The notes: generated by a model from the letters alone, not told the origin. A DNA stretch of 64,000 bases from QVMM01 sp047030855 (GCA_047030855.1 JBKYIJ010000008.1:1674001-1738000); one strand, 5' to 3'; shown: positions 35,377 to 44,352, counted from the stretch's first letter. A program made the numbers and translations.

Positions 35377-36603
35377 ATGAGAAAAATATATGCTTTGATC
35401 TTTCTTTCTGCGTTGTGCATCTCATGCTTGGCACAAAGTGATGATTTTTCGCAATGCTTACAAAAAGGTAAATCCGCATTTTATGAAGGCGGAGAAAAAG
35501 GTTATCTGCCGGCTATTGAATTTCTGGAAAAAGCAGTCAGCCTGAATCCTGACGATGCCGAAGCACATTATTTTTTAGGGTATGCATACAGCCGACAGAA
35601 TTCTTTTGACGGTAAGGATATAAACCGGATGAATCTGGAACTGACGATGAAGGCAAGCGAACAATTCGAAACAGTGAATCGCATAATGCCTAATTATACA
35701 GGGGAGTATATAATGCTCGATCCTTATACTAAACTGACAGGTGAATGGGGTACCCAGTCCATGAATTATTGGGCGAATAGCAAGCCTGATTCTGCCGTGT
35801 GGGCATGTAAGGAAGGGCGTAAAAGAGGTGCCTTCAGCGATTACTATCTGGCAATAGGGCGTTATATGCTCGATGTCTGTCCACCAAACTCTATTCTGAT
35901 GAGTTCGGGCGATGCCAGTACTTTGCCTTTATGGTATTTGCAGACTGTGGATAAATACAGGACAGATGTGAAGGTTATTGACATAAACTTGTTATTTACC
36001 AAATGGTATCCGCAAAAGCTGGAAGAGGATAAAATAATTGGCTTTGGTTTTCCTCCCTTACAGCGGGATACATTGGGACATTGTCCGTGGCCGGGTTTGA
36101 ATGTTTCGGTGAAAACACCGACAGGCAAAGATTTCTCGTGGTTGGTTCGCTCAGCTTTATATCCCGATTATTTGTTGAGAAACGAAAGGCTTTTTTTGAA
36201 TATGCTGGTGACGAATGCTTTTAAAAGCGAAGTCTATTTTACATATGGTTATGATTATGGTATGCAAATTGGACTGAAGGACTACCTGCAGAGGATTGTT
36301 ATTCTGGACAGGATAAACTATAACAATCTTCCTCCATTATCCTCTGAAGAATTTAAAGAAAAACTATCGCCGTTGTTAGCGTGCCTGAAACATGTCAATC
36401 CTAACAGTAAAGAGGAGTTAGCTATATTAGACAGTGTCAGGATATACATACTTCAAAGGATTTCTTTATGTTTGGAAAATGATAATGTAAAAGAAGCTAA
36501 AGAATTGATGAATATTATAGACAACAAGACATATATGAAAGAATATCCTCCTCGATTAGATGTATGGAAGAGCTTTTATTCTGCCGTTAAAGAAGCTTTG
36601 TAA
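35377..36603 (+). CDS. secreted TPR protein with a DUF2723-like C-terminal domain
   Basis: A 408-residue exported protein. A signal peptide (MRKIYALIFLSALCISCLAQ) ends in either a lipobox Cys or a signal-peptidase site. Residues about 25-110 form TPR-like helices (AIEFLEKAVSLNPDDAEAHYFLGYAY). The middle region from about residue 165 (PNSILMSSGDASTLPLWYLQTVDKYRTDVKVIDINLL in two stretches, then FTKWYPQKL) strongly resembles the soluble domain at the C-terminus of the large DUF2723 membrane proteins of Bacteroidota, here without the membrane part. Function is unknown. It stands before nusB but has its own promoter element. Confidence 0.75.
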   Translation: MRKIYALIFLSALCISCLAQSDDFSQCLQKGKSAFYEGGEKGYLPAIEFLEKAVSLNPDDAEAHYFLGYAYSRQNSFDGKDINRMNLELTMKASEQFETVNRIMPNYTGEYIMLDPYTKLTGEWGTQSMNYWANSKPDSAVWACKEGRKRGAFSDYYLAIGRYMLDVCPPNSILMSSGDASTLPLWYLQTVDKYRTDVKVIDINLLFTKWYPQKLEEDKIIGFGFPPLQRDTLGHCPWPGLNVSVKTPTGKDFSWLVRSALYPDYLLRNERLFLNMLVTNAFKSEVYFTYGYDYGMQIGLKDYLQRIVILDRINYNNLPPLSSEEFKEKLSPLLACLKHVNPNSKEELAILDSVRIYILQRISLCLENDNVKEAKELMNIIDNKTYMKEYPPRLDVWKSFYSAVKEAL

Positions 36604-36647
36604 TAAGCTTTGAAAACATTTGATGCTGTGAAAATGAATTAAAATAT

Positions 36648-36655
36648 TATCTTTG
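36648..36655 (+). promoter_or_regulatory. predicted promoter of nusB
   Basis: TATCTTTG matches TAnnTTTG, 26 bases before nusB. A TTTG at 36619-36622 is 25 bases upstream, longer than the usual 19-21 spacing. Confidence 0.5.
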
Positions 36656-36681
36656 CACTCTCAAATTATTTTCTCAGAAAA

Positions 36682-37602
36682 ATGATAAATCGCGTTCTTA
36701 TTCGTATTAGGGTTATTCAGGTTCTTTATTCGTATTATCAGAATCAGGATGGAAATATAAGGAAAGCTGAATCGGAACTTCAGCATAGTTTTGAAAAAAC
36801 GTACGACTTGTATTTTTATTTTTTACAACTTTTGGTTGAACTGACGGATTTGTATGGGCGTCGCGTGGATGCAGCCAAATCCAAATTACTCCCGACCGAA
36901 GAAGATATGAATCCTAACACTAAACTGTTGAGAAACAGATTTATCAAACAATTAAGAGATAATAATACCCTCAATGAACATCTGAAAAACAGACCGTTTT
37001 CGTGGAATAACAGTGAAAACCTGTTGAAAGACATTCTATCTGAAATTTTGTCATCCGACATATATTCAGGGTATATAGAAGTTAAATCCACTTATGCAAA
37101 CGACCGTGAGTTTTGGCGTAAAATTGTGAAGTTTATTTTAGCGACAAACGAAGAGTTATACAATTTTTTGGAAGACGAAAACCTTTTTTGGAATGATGAT
37201 ATAGACATAACATTGTCTTTCGTCGTGAAAACAATAAAAATGTTCGATAAGGACAGCTCTTCACAACAGCCGTTGATGCCGATGTTTAAGGATCAGGAGG
37301 ATCACGATTTTGCCAAAAAACTGCTTAAAGAAACTTTGTTTAACGGAAAGGAATACAGGGAAATAATTTCTGATTTTGCCAAAAACTGGGAATCGGAAAG
37401 AATTGCGTTCATCGATCAGATCATTATACAGGCAGCTATTGCGGAGTTGCTGAATTTCCCGTCGATACCTGTCAATGTTACACTGAACGAATATATTGAT
37501 ATTGCAAAAGGATACAGCACGGAAAAAAGCGCGTCTTTTGTAAACGGATTGCTCGATTCGATTGTTAATAAGTTTAGAGAAGAAAAAAGGTTAATAAAAT
37601 AA
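36682..37602 (+). CDS. nusB: transcription antitermination factor NusB (long form)
   Basis: A 306-residue NusB. The NusB fold is clear in the C-terminal half (RIAFIDQIIIQAAIAELLNF, then VTLNEYIDIAKGYSTEKSASFVNGLLDSI). The first residues RVLIRIRVIQVLYSYYQNQ carry the family N-terminal helix. About 150 extra residues lie between the two, as in other Bacteroidota, whereas E. coli NusB has 139 residues. NusB binds boxA RNA with NusE and helps RNA polymerase read through rRNA operons. It is followed by yajC after 88 bases. Confidence 0.93.
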   Translation: MINRVLIRIRVIQVLYSYYQNQDGNIRKAESELQHSFEKTYDLYFYFLQLLVELTDLYGRRVDAAKSKLLPTEEDMNPNTKLLRNRFIKQLRDNNTLNEHLKNRPFSWNNSENLLKDILSEILSSDIYSGYIEVKSTYANDREFWRKIVKFILATNEELYNFLEDENLFWNDDIDITLSFVVKTIKMFDKDSSSQQPLMPMFKDQEDHDFAKKLLKETLFNGKEYREIISDFAKNWESERIAFIDQIIIQAAIAELLNFPSIPVNVTLNEYIDIAKGYSTEKSASFVNGLLDSIVNKFREEKRLIK

Positions 37603-37646
37603 GCATTTGTTAATAAATTTAGTTTTCTGTTTAGCTAATAAAAGAT

Positions 37647-37654
37647 TATCTTTG
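37647..37654 (+). promoter_or_regulatory. predicted -7 promoter element for yajC
   Basis: TATCTTTG matches TAnnTTTG, 36 bases before the yajC ATG. Confidence 0.5.
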
Positions 37655-37690
37655 AAGTAAATATATAAAATTTAGAAATATCATACAGTT

Positions 37691-37996
37691 ATGAATTTAT
37701 TAAGTATTCTATTACAGGCAAAAGGCGGTGGTTATGAGATGATAATAATGATGGTTGCCATCATAGCAATCTTTTATTTTTTCATGATCCGTCCGCAACA
37801 GAAAAAACAAAAAGCTATTCGTGAAGCTCGCGAAGCAATGAAAGTCGGAGATAAAGTAGTTACTGCAGGTGGCGTTCACGGACGCATTAAAGAAGCTGGC
37901 GATACATACTTTATTGTTGAAATTTCCGACGGTGTTAAAATTAAAATCGAAAAAGGATCGGTATATGCGGCAGCAGAAGATGTTGCGAAATCCTGA
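37691..37996 (+). CDS. yajC: preprotein translocase subunit YajC
   Basis: A 101-residue single-span membrane protein, accessory to SecDF in protein export. A hydrophobic segment (IIMMVAIIAIFYFFMI) is followed by the family signature RPQQKKQKAIREAREAMKVGDKVVTAGGVHGRI. The length is typical. It leads a run of genes (YbbR-like, coaE) with short gaps, of 26 bases to the next start. Confidence 0.95.
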   Translation: MNLLSILLQAKGGGYEMIIMMVAIIAIFYFFMIRPQQKKQKAIREAREAMKVGDKVVTAGGVHGRIKEAGDTYFIVEISDGVKIKIEKGSVYAAAEDVAKS

Positions 37997-38022
37997 AAAA
38001 ACAATTAACTATATGATTCTCG

Positions 38023-39009
38023 ATGACTGAAAAAGAGTTTCATAATATATTGGATAAAGCCAGAATCGTATGGAAGAAAACTCCGTGGAAAAAGATTCTG
38101 GTTTTTTCTTTTTGTGTTTTATTGTCCGCAATGTTTTGGTTTTTACAGATTTATAACCAGAATTTTAATTCTACTTTTAATATTCCCGTTAAATATACCT
38201 CTATCCCTGAAAATGTTATTTTCGAGAATGAATTGCCAAATGTTTTGAGGGTTACAATCAAAGATAACGGATATACGATGTTCAAATATTTTTTCACTAA
38301 AAGAAAAGATACTATCTCTATCGATGTAGCCGATGTTATAAAACATTTGCCGGGCAAGAATCTGCAGGGCTCGTCTTTAGAGCAGATTATAAGGAGCGAA
38401 CTTTTTACATCTTCCGAACTAATCGGCTATTCACCGGGAAATATTTTATTCTATCATACGACTTTAGAGAAGAAAAAGATTCCTGTCATATTTGACGGGC
38501 AGATTTTTCTGGCTTCGGGATATCTGCTTAACGGCGATATATCCGTAACGCCCGATTCCGTAATGGCTTACGGATCGAAAGATGTATTGAATAAACTTGA
38601 TTATGCTTATACCGTTAATGATACAGCCAATAATTTTAGTTCGAAAGATCCTTTGATATATGATATTCGGAAAATACATAATGTAAAATTCACTCCGAAT
38701 AAAATAAACGTGACTGTACCCATAGACAAATATACGCAGAAAGATGTCGTCGTTCCTATAACATGCCATAACTTGCCCGATGATTTAACTGTAAAGTTTT
38801 TCCCATCGACAGTTAAAATATCGTTTCTGATAGGTTTATCTAAATATGCTTCGGTTACGGAGAATGACTTTTCGGTAGAGTTTGATTATAATGAATTGAA
38901 AGATTTGAAAGAGCCGAATATTTCCTTGCGTATAACTTCTACTCCCGATCATGTTCAAAACTTGGTGATATCGCCGACAGAGGTTGAATTTATCTTCGAA
39001 CAAAAGTAA
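38023..39009 (+). CDS. YbbR-like domain protein
   Basis: A 328-residue protein with one N-terminal membrane segment (ILVFSFCVLLSAMFWFLQ) and extracytoplasmic YbbR-type beta domains. Repeats of the domain include NIPVKYTSIPENVIFENELPN split over two strands, SGYLLNGDISVTPDSVMAYGSK near residue 165 and DVVVPITCHNLPDDLTVKFFP near 245. YbbR proteins are known as partners of the diadenylate cyclase CdaA in Firmicutes. A CdaA homologue is in this window at 57983-58759, about 19 kb away and not in the same operon. The coaE gene begins 7 bases after the stop. Confidence 0.85.
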   Translation: MTEKEFHNILDKARIVWKKTPWKKILVFSFCVLLSAMFWFLQIYNQNFNSTFNIPVKYTSIPENVIFENELPNVLRVTIKDNGYTMFKYFFTKRKDTISIDVADVIKHLPGKNLQGSSLEQIIRSELFTSSELIGYSPGNILFYHTTLEKKKIPVIFDGQIFLASGYLLNGDISVTPDSVMAYGSKDVLNKLDYAYTVNDTANNFSSKDPLIYDIRKIHNVKFTPNKINVTVPIDKYTQKDVVVPITCHNLPDDLTVKFFPSTVKISFLIGLSKYASVTENDFSVEFDYNELKDLKEPNISLRITSTPDHVQNLVISPTEVEFIFEQK

Positions 39010-39016
39010 ACTCTAT

Positions 39017-39604
39017 ATGCTGAAAATTGGTATAACGGGAGGAATAGGAAGCGGAAAATCTGTCGTATCGCAGTTGTTCACCGTTCTGGGAATACCCGTT
39101 TATGTTGCTGATACCGAAAGTAAGAAACTTACGGCAACATCGCCTGTCATAAGGATAAAGCTAATTGAATTGTTTGGAGATAGTTTATATAAGGACGATG
39201 TATTGGATAAAAAACTTTTAGCTTCATATATTTTTAATGATCCGTACAAACTTAAAGCGGTAAATGCGATAATTCATCCTGAGGTTGAAAAACATTTTCT
39301 GAATTGGTTGTATCTGCATCGTTCATGCGAAATTGTGGCACATGAAGCGGCCATATTATTCGAGTCCGGATTAAATGCTTTAATGGATAAAGTCATAATG
39401 ATTTATGCACCTATAGAAAAGCGGATAAATAGAGTGATGGAACGGGATAATATCAGTCCCGATAAAGTTATGGAACGCATAAATAACCAGATGCCGGATG
39501 AAGATAAGGCTGCCCTTTCGGATTATATAATTTATAACGATGACAAGCGATCCTTAATCGAACAGACGATAAATACAATAAATATATTAAGATATAATAA
39601 CTGA
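39017..39604 (+). CDS. coaE: dephospho-CoA kinase
   Basis: A 195-residue P-loop kinase making coenzyme A from dephospho-CoA, the last step of CoA synthesis. The Walker A motif GITGGIGSGKS comes directly after the start MLKI, which fixes the start at ATG 39017; an upstream in-frame ATG at 38984 would overlap the YbbR gene and add non-family residues. ADTESKKL, the HPEVEKHFLNWL segment and the lid motif VMERDNISPDKVMERINNQ are present. It is 11 bases before the carbonic anhydrase gene. Confidence 0.95.
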   Translation: MLKIGITGGIGSGKSVVSQLFTVLGIPVYVADTESKKLTATSPVIRIKLIELFGDSLYKDDVLDKKLLASYIFNDPYKLKAVNAIIHPEVEKHFLNWLYLHRSCEIVAHEAAILFESGLNALMDKVIMIYAPIEKRINRVMERDNISPDKVMERINNQMPDEDKAALSDYIIYNDDKRSLIEQTINTINILRYNN

Positions 39605-39615
39605 CTATTTATATT

Positions 39616-40275
39616 GTGGATAGAGATTTGTATAAAAATATTTTTGAAGCCAATAAAAAATGGGTGACTGAAAAGAAAACCGAAAATGCCGATTTTTTTC
39701 ATCATCTGGCGAAAGAACAAAACCCTGATTATCTGTTTATCGGTTGCTCGGACAGCAGAGTACACGCCAATGAAATAATGGGGTTGAATCCGGGAGAGGT
39801 ATTTGTGCACCGAAACATTGCCAACATGGTTGTAAACGCCGATCTTAATTGCCTGTCAGTGATAAATTACGCTGTGGAATACCTGAAAGTAAAACACATT
39901 ATTGTTTGTGGACATTACGGCTGCGGTGGGATAAAAGCGGCGATGGAACCCCGCGATATGGGAATATTGAATCCTTGGCTACGCAATATTCGTGACGTGT
40001 ACAGGCTTCATGAGAAAGAGCTCGAGCAGATAGAAGATATGAAACAAAGATATGACAGGCTGGTGGAACTCAATATATACGAACAATGCCTGAATGTGAT
40101 AAAAACGGCTGAAGTTCAGAAATCTTTTATTAATAACGGCTATCCTCTTGTTGCAGGATGGGTATACGATTTGAGCGAAGGATTGTTAAAAGATTTGGAA
40201 ATAGATTTTCAGAAGGAATTGAACCGTATCCGTAAAATATATGATTTAACAAAAGGTAAGTATAATGAAATTTAA
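39616..40275 (+). CDS. beta-class carbonic anhydrase
   Basis: A 219-residue zinc enzyme converting CO2 and bicarbonate. The zinc ligands Cys44, His100 and Cys103 are seen in FIGCSDSRVHANE and IIVCGHYGCGGIKAAM, with the Asp46-Arg48 dyad of the beta class. The start is a GTG; there is no ATG at the right place, and the N-terminus DRDLYKNIFEANKKWV is complete for the family. It overlaps znuA by 11 bases, so it is translationally coupled to a zinc uptake gene, which suits a zinc-dependent enzyme. Confidence 0.93.
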   Translation: MDRDLYKNIFEANKKWVTEKKTENADFFHHLAKEQNPDYLFIGCSDSRVHANEIMGLNPGEVFVHRNIANMVVNADLNCLSVINYAVEYLKVKHIIVCGHYGCGGIKAAMEPRDMGILNPWLRNIRDVYRLHEKELEQIEDMKQRYDRLVELNIYEQCLNVIKTAEVQKSFINNGYPLVAGWVYDLSEGLLKDLEIDFQKELNRIRKIYDLTKGKYNEI

Positions 40276-41125
40276 GAGTATATATATATACTTTATATTT
40301 ATTGTTTTGTTTTTTTCCTGTAAAGAGAAAAAAAATGCCGAGCAAATAAATAATACTTTGTCTGTATCTATTGATCCTCAGAGATATTTTGTCGAGAAGA
40401 TCACGGGCGATAAATTTACTGTAAATTGTCTTATACCCGCAGGTTCAAACCCCGAGACTTATGATCCTACGCCCTCTCAAATGGTTAGCCTGAGTAAAAG
40501 TAAAGCCTATTTTAAAGTAGGATTGCTCGGCTTTGAAAATGTCTGGCTAAAAAAGATCCAAGATAATAATCCCGATATGTTGGTTGTCGATTGCTCTGCC
40601 GATATACCTGTCATAGAAGACAGCGGGCACGGACACGACGGTTTTGATCCGCACGTTTGGAGTTCTCCCAAAACGGCATCTGTAATGGCGAAAAGCATCT
40701 ATGAGGAAGTAATAAAATTGGATGCTGATAATAAGGATTTTTACAAACGGAATTATGAAGAGCTTTTGTCCGAGTTTGTAAAAACCGATAGTATTATAAA
40801 GTCTTATGTTGACAGTATGCCCAATCGTTCGTTCATCATTTTCCACCCTGCATTAAGTTATTTTGCAGACGAGTATGGATTGGAACAACTGAGTATCGAA
40901 CATGAAGGCAAAAGCCCTTCGCCTTCGCAGTTAAAAGAACTTATTGATGAAGGTAAAGCAAAACAAGTAAAGGTTGTGTTTATTCAGCAGGAATATGATA
41001 AGAAGAATGCCGAGATTGTTGCAAAAGAGATCGGCGCTAAAACTGTATCCATAAATTTATTGTCATACGACTGGAGCGGTGAACTGATTAAAATAGCCAG
41101 ATCGTTGGCTGAGATTGATGAATAA
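40265..41125 (+). CDS. znuA: zinc/metal ABC transporter substrate-binding lipoprotein
   Basis: A 286-residue cluster A-I metal-binding lipoprotein. The leader ends at the lipobox LFFSC, so it is anchored in the membrane. Metal-site His/Asp regions are SNPETYDPTPSQM, GHGHDGFDPHVWSSP near residue 120, with only a short His loop, and FHPALSYFADEYGLEQL. The C-terminal Glu/Asp of the site is likely within LLSYDWSGE. It binds Zn or Mn and delivers it to a permease. Overlaps with carbonic anhydrase upstream and the ATPase gene downstream show an operon. Confidence 0.9.
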   Translation: MKFKSIYIYFIFIVLFFSCKEKKNAEQINNTLSVSIDPQRYFVEKITGDKFTVNCLIPAGSNPETYDPTPSQMVSLSKSKAYFKVGLLGFENVWLKKIQDNNPDMLVVDCSADIPVIEDSGHGHDGFDPHVWSSPKTASVMAKSIYEEVIKLDADNKDFYKRNYEELLSEFVKTDSIIKSYVDSMPNRSFIIFHPALSYFADEYGLEQLSIEHEGKSPSPSQLKELIDEGKAKQVKVVFIQQEYDKKNAEIVAKEIGAKTVSINLLSYDWSGELIKIARSLAEIDE

Positions 41126-41918
41126 AATAGTAGAAATATCCGATTTAACGGTTGCTTACGAAAAGAATCCGCCGATTTTGAAAGACGTAAATTTACAGGT
41201 TTTTCAGAATGATTTTTTAGGTATTATAGGACCTAACGGCGGAGGAAAAACAACTTTGATTAAAACCATTCTTGGATTGGTGAAACCTCTGGACGGGAAA
41301 ATCTTGTTTTATAAAAATAACGTATTGCAGGACAATCTCAATATCGGATATTTACCACAGATAAACCAGATAGATAAAAAATTTCCGATTTCGGTACATG
41401 ACGTAATTTTATCGGGGTTAACGACTAAGAATAATTTTTTCTTTTCCGTTTCAAAACCCGAAAAAGAAAAAGTGCAGAATATTGCTGAAAAAATGGGAGT
41501 GGAAGATTATTTGAAAAAGTCTGTCGGGAATTTGTCGGGAGGGCAATTGCAGCGGGTTCTGCTGGGGCGTGCCATTGTTTCCGATCCCGATTTGCTTATT
41601 CTTGACGAACCTAACTCTTATGTAGATAAACTTTTTGAAACGAATTTTTATAATATATTGTCATCATTAAATCAAACGACAAGCATAATATTGGTTTCTC
41701 ATGACATCGGAACGATTATTCCTCTTGTAAAAAACATTGCTTGTGTTAACAGAGGAGTGCATTACCATGCAGGCGCTGATATCTCAACCGATTGGCTGGC
41801 TGAGAACTATGATTCCTGCCCCATCGAGATCGTGGCTCACGGGAAGTTTCCGCATCGGGTTCTGGAAAAACATGATGGTTGTGATTGTTGTCGGACAGAA
41901 GATACTAACACTAAATAA
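41118..41918 (+). CDS. znuC: zinc/metal ABC transporter ATP-binding protein
   Basis: A 266-residue ABC ATPase. Walker A is GPNGGGKTT near residue 38, the signature LSGGQLQRVLLGRA is near 138, Walker B is DLLILDEPNS and the switch His lies in VSHDIGT. I chose ATG 41118 rather than the TTG three bases earlier. The tail carries an unusual Cys/His-rich end (HDGCDCCRTED). It would energise import with ZnuA, but no permease gene follows: the next gene is an M48 protease. The permease must be elsewhere or has been lost. Confidence 0.9.
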   Translation: MNKIVEISDLTVAYEKNPPILKDVNLQVFQNDFLGIIGPNGGGKTTLIKTILGLVKPLDGKILFYKNNVLQDNLNIGYLPQINQIDKKFPISVHDVILSGLTTKNNFFFSVSKPEKEKVQNIAEKMGVEDYLKKSVGNLSGGQLQRVLLGRAIVSDPDLLILDEPNSYVDKLFETNFYNILSSLNQTTSIILVSHDIGTIIPLVKNIACVNRGVHYHAGADISTDWLAENYDSCPIEIVAHGKFPHRVLEKHDGCDCCRTEDTNTK

Positions 41919-41930
41919 TTTTACAAAGCA

Positions 41931-42776
41931 ATGAAACATATATCGATTTTTCTTACTGTGGTTTTCTTTATCTTGACAGGTTGTGGAAGCGTTCCCGTAA
42001 CAGGACGTAAACAAATGCTTCTCGTTTCTGATCAGGAAGTTTTGACTATGAGTTTGCAGGAATATGATAAGTTTATCAAATCAGCACCATTATCCACTAA
42101 TGCCGCTTCTACAGCTATGGTCAGAAAAGTAGGGCAAAGGATTGCCAATGCAGTGGAAACTTATCTTAAAAGCAATGGTTATGAAAGCGAACTTGCCGGA
42201 TATTCTTGGGAGTTTAACTTGGTAAAAAGCAATGAAGCGAACGCTTTTTGTATGCCTGGAGGAAAAATTGTAGTTTACGAAGGTATCTTGCCGATCACAC
42301 AGGATGAAACAGGGCTTGCCGTTGTTCTTGGGCACGAAGTCGCCCATGCCGTTGCCAAACATGCGAATGAACGAATGAGCCAGCAACTTGTTTCGCAGTA
42401 TGGGAGTGCTGCTCTCGGTACTGTTTTAAGCGGATCATCCGCTGCAGTGCAAAATATTGCGGGAGCTGTATACGGGCTTGGATCGCAGTATGGCGTTATG
42501 TTGCCTTTTTCCCGCAAGCAAGAATTAGAAGCGGACAGGCTCGGGCTTATATTTATGTCTATGGCAGGATACGATCCTCGTCAGGCAGAATCGTTCTGGA
42601 CGAGAATGTCACAAAATTCAAGCGGCAGTGTCGCAGAGTTCGCGAGCACTCACCCCTCGGATCAGACCCGTATAAATAAGATCAGAGAAGAACTTCCAGA
42701 GGCTCTAAAATACTATAAGGGAAGCAATCAGTCCACGCCTTCTTCTTCAAAAACATCTGATAAGTGGCGATTTTGA
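41931..42776 (+). CDS. M48-family metalloprotease lipoprotein
   Basis: A 281-residue zinc protease of the M48 (BepA/LoiP/YcaL-like) type. The leader ends at a lipobox (ILTGCGS), followed by the family VPVTGRKQMLLVSDQEV. The zinc motif HEVAHAVAKHANERMS (HExxH) is near residue 130 and the third ligand lies in QELEADRLGLIFMSMAGYDP. The typical end STHPSDQTRINKI is present. It is expected in the periplasm or outer membrane, acting in envelope protein quality control. It begins 12 bases after znuC. Its 3' end overlaps the convergent GH140-like gene by 30 bases. Confidence 0.92.
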   Translation: MKHISIFLTVVFFILTGCGSVPVTGRKQMLLVSDQEVLTMSLQEYDKFIKSAPLSTNAASTAMVRKVGQRIANAVETYLKSNGYESELAGYSWEFNLVKSNEANAFCMPGGKIVVYEGILPITQDETGLAVVLGHEVAHAVAKHANERMSQQLVSQYGSAALGTVLSGSSAAVQNIAGAVYGLGSQYGVMLPFSRKQELEADRLGLIFMSMAGYDPRQAESFWTRMSQNSSGSVAEFASTHPSDQTRINKIREELPEALKYYKGSNQSTPSSSKTSDKWRF

Positions 42777-44153
42777 TGTATTATTATATACAGATTCTAT
42801 AATTAGTACCCGATCATTTCCATTTTGAGGCACATCAGGAGGAGTGAATTCAGTCACTCCTTTATTTTTATATTCACGTATAAAAGTTTTTTCTCCTGTA
42901 CGCGGATTAAACCAAAAAGCATTTACGGTTTTGCCTGTAATTTTTTTCATATTCACTGAAAACTTTTCACCCGTATAGGTGTAAATTAGTGCATAATCTT
43001 TTCCTCGGGTAGCTGCGACGCGTTGGTATTTTTCTTTCTGAGGGTCATGAATTAACGATTGATCGGGTATCCGTTCATAGTATGGATAGGATAATATCAG
43101 ATTTTTGAAATATTGCATTTGTGACGCACCCTCCGCATTTAATGCGGTTTTCCAATCCATTGTAGCATGGTAAGCCGGTTCATCGTCGTTCGAAGGATTG
43201 TAAAACTGCATAACGGAACTGTGTCCGTAAGTGAATCCGCAGGCTCCTGCAAATACCGACCAATAGGCATAACGCCTGACATCTTCTGCTTTCCATTTCG
43301 GCGTATAGGAGTGATGAAGCCCTTGAGGGATTCCTTCGTAAGACGGTTCTCCGTCAATAACGGGTTTAATGGGTGTCTTGTTATAGTCGATAATCACGTA
43401 TTTCCAATTGTCTTCACCGAATTTATTTCCCGTTGAGTCCTGTTCGTAGTTTCTGTGTCCCGATTGAAACATATTGAAATCCAGCCACGGTTCGTTATGA
43501 AACCAAGTGGATGACTGCGTTCTGCCAAAAGGATGAAACGAAATAAGATGCTTTTTATCAATTTCGCGGATTTTTCTCCCCATTGTTTTAATTATATCTT
43601 CGACATCGTTTCCTCTCACATCTCCGCCCGTAAACCATATAATATTCGTTTTATCTTTAAAAGTGTTGGCAAGCCAATCCGCATATTTTCCGGCTTTTTC
43701 CACTGTTGTGTTTTTGTTTTTGAGAACGCCTCCCCATGCGGGAATTAACGCAATATATATATCGTGTTTTGCTGCCAGATCGATGATGTAGGAAATATTG
43801 CCCCAATAAGTTTTGTCATCATTTAAGTTTTTCAGGTTCAGGTTTGCCATGTCCTGCCGAATCAGAGCTGAATCTCCATAAGCGTTTTTCGCATCCAAAG
43901 TATGGAGCAAGGAGGCTTGTATCACATTAAATCCTTTTTCCTGCCGGTTCTTAAAATAAAGTTCAGCTTCTTCATGCGTAAGTTTTGAGAAAAGTAACCA
44001 ACCGGTATCTCCAAGCCAGAAAAAAGGTTTGCCGTCGGATGTTTTGAAAAAATGCCTGTTATCGGCTACTTCAACGATCGGTAACGTTTGAGCGCTTAGA
44101 CAATTTATGCCAAATAGTATGGAGAGAAAAATGAGGAATGGCTTTATATTCAT
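42747..44153 (-). CDS. GH140-like (DUF4038) glycoside hydrolase
   Basis: A 468-residue exported protein of the DUF4038/GH140 group, whose characterised members release apiose from rhamnogalacturonan II. I place the start at ATG 44153 because it gives a clean signal peptide (MNIKPFLIFLSILFGINCLSAQ); an earlier ATG at 44186 only adds 11 residues before it. The (beta/alpha)8-barrel landmarks are KPFFWLGDTGWLLF, KGFNVIQASLLHT, YIALIPAWGG, IIWFTGGDVRGND and DGEPSYEG. The pectin-related activity would suit the GH105 enzyme at the start of the window, but no PUL surrounds it. Confidence 0.85.
   Translation of the reverse strand: MNIKPFLIFLSILFGINCLSAQTLPIVEVADNRHFFKTSDGKPFFWLGDTGWLLFSKLTHEEAELYFKNRQEKGFNVIQASLLHTLDAKNAYGDSALIRQDMANLNLKNLNDDKTYWGNISYIIDLAAKHDIYIALIPAWGGVLKNKNTTVEKAGKYADWLANTFKDKTNIIWFTGGDVRGNDVEDIIKTMGRKIREIDKKHLISFHPFGRTQSSTWFHNEPWLDFNMFQSGHRNYEQDSTGNKFGEDNWKYVIIDYNKTPIKPVIDGEPSYEGIPQGLHHSYTPKWKAEDVRRYAYWSVFAGACGFTYGHSSVMQFYNPSNDDEPAYHATMDWKTALNAEGASQMQYFKNLILSYPYYERIPDQSLIHDPQKEKYQRVAATRGKDYALIYTYTGEKFSVNMKKITGKTVNAFWFNPRTGEKTFIREYKNKGVTEFTPPDVPQNGNDRVLIIESVYNNTSKSPLIRCF
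42841..42860 (+). terminator. candidate terminator of the M48 operon, nested in the convergent gene
   Basis: GGAGTGA and TCACTCC pair around a 6-base loop and are followed on the plus strand by TTTATTTTTA, 65 bases after the M48 stop. The hairpin lies within the 3' coding end of the GH140-like gene. Confidence 0.5.
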
Positions 44154-44321
44154 AATGTTCGGATGGTTCAGATTTAAGAAATACAATATTATATATTTTT
44201 TTCACTATTACAAAATGATAATTGCATTTGATGTTTTAATAATTTAATATCACTTATAAGCAATTCTTAATGATTTTTTCATGCAATATTTCGAAAAAAA
44301 TAGCGAAATTTGCAACTCTTG

Positions 44322-44329
44322 TAAATTTG
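44322..44329 (+). promoter_or_regulatory. predicted -7 promoter element for pfp
   Basis: TAAATTTG matches TAnnTTTG, 23 bases before the ATG of pfp. The -33 element is not clear. Confidence 0.45.
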
Positions 44330-44352
44330 GAAACTAACTAATATATCTAACA

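Noticed and set aside
35377..35436. Firm lipoprotein call for the TPR/DUF2723-like protein
   Set aside because: The Cys in CISCLAQ could be a lipobox, but cleavage by signal peptidase I after LAQ is equally consistent, so the anchoring is left open.
38984..39016. Earlier start of coaE
   Set aside because: It would overlap the YbbR-like gene and put 11 non-family residues before the conserved N-terminal P-loop.
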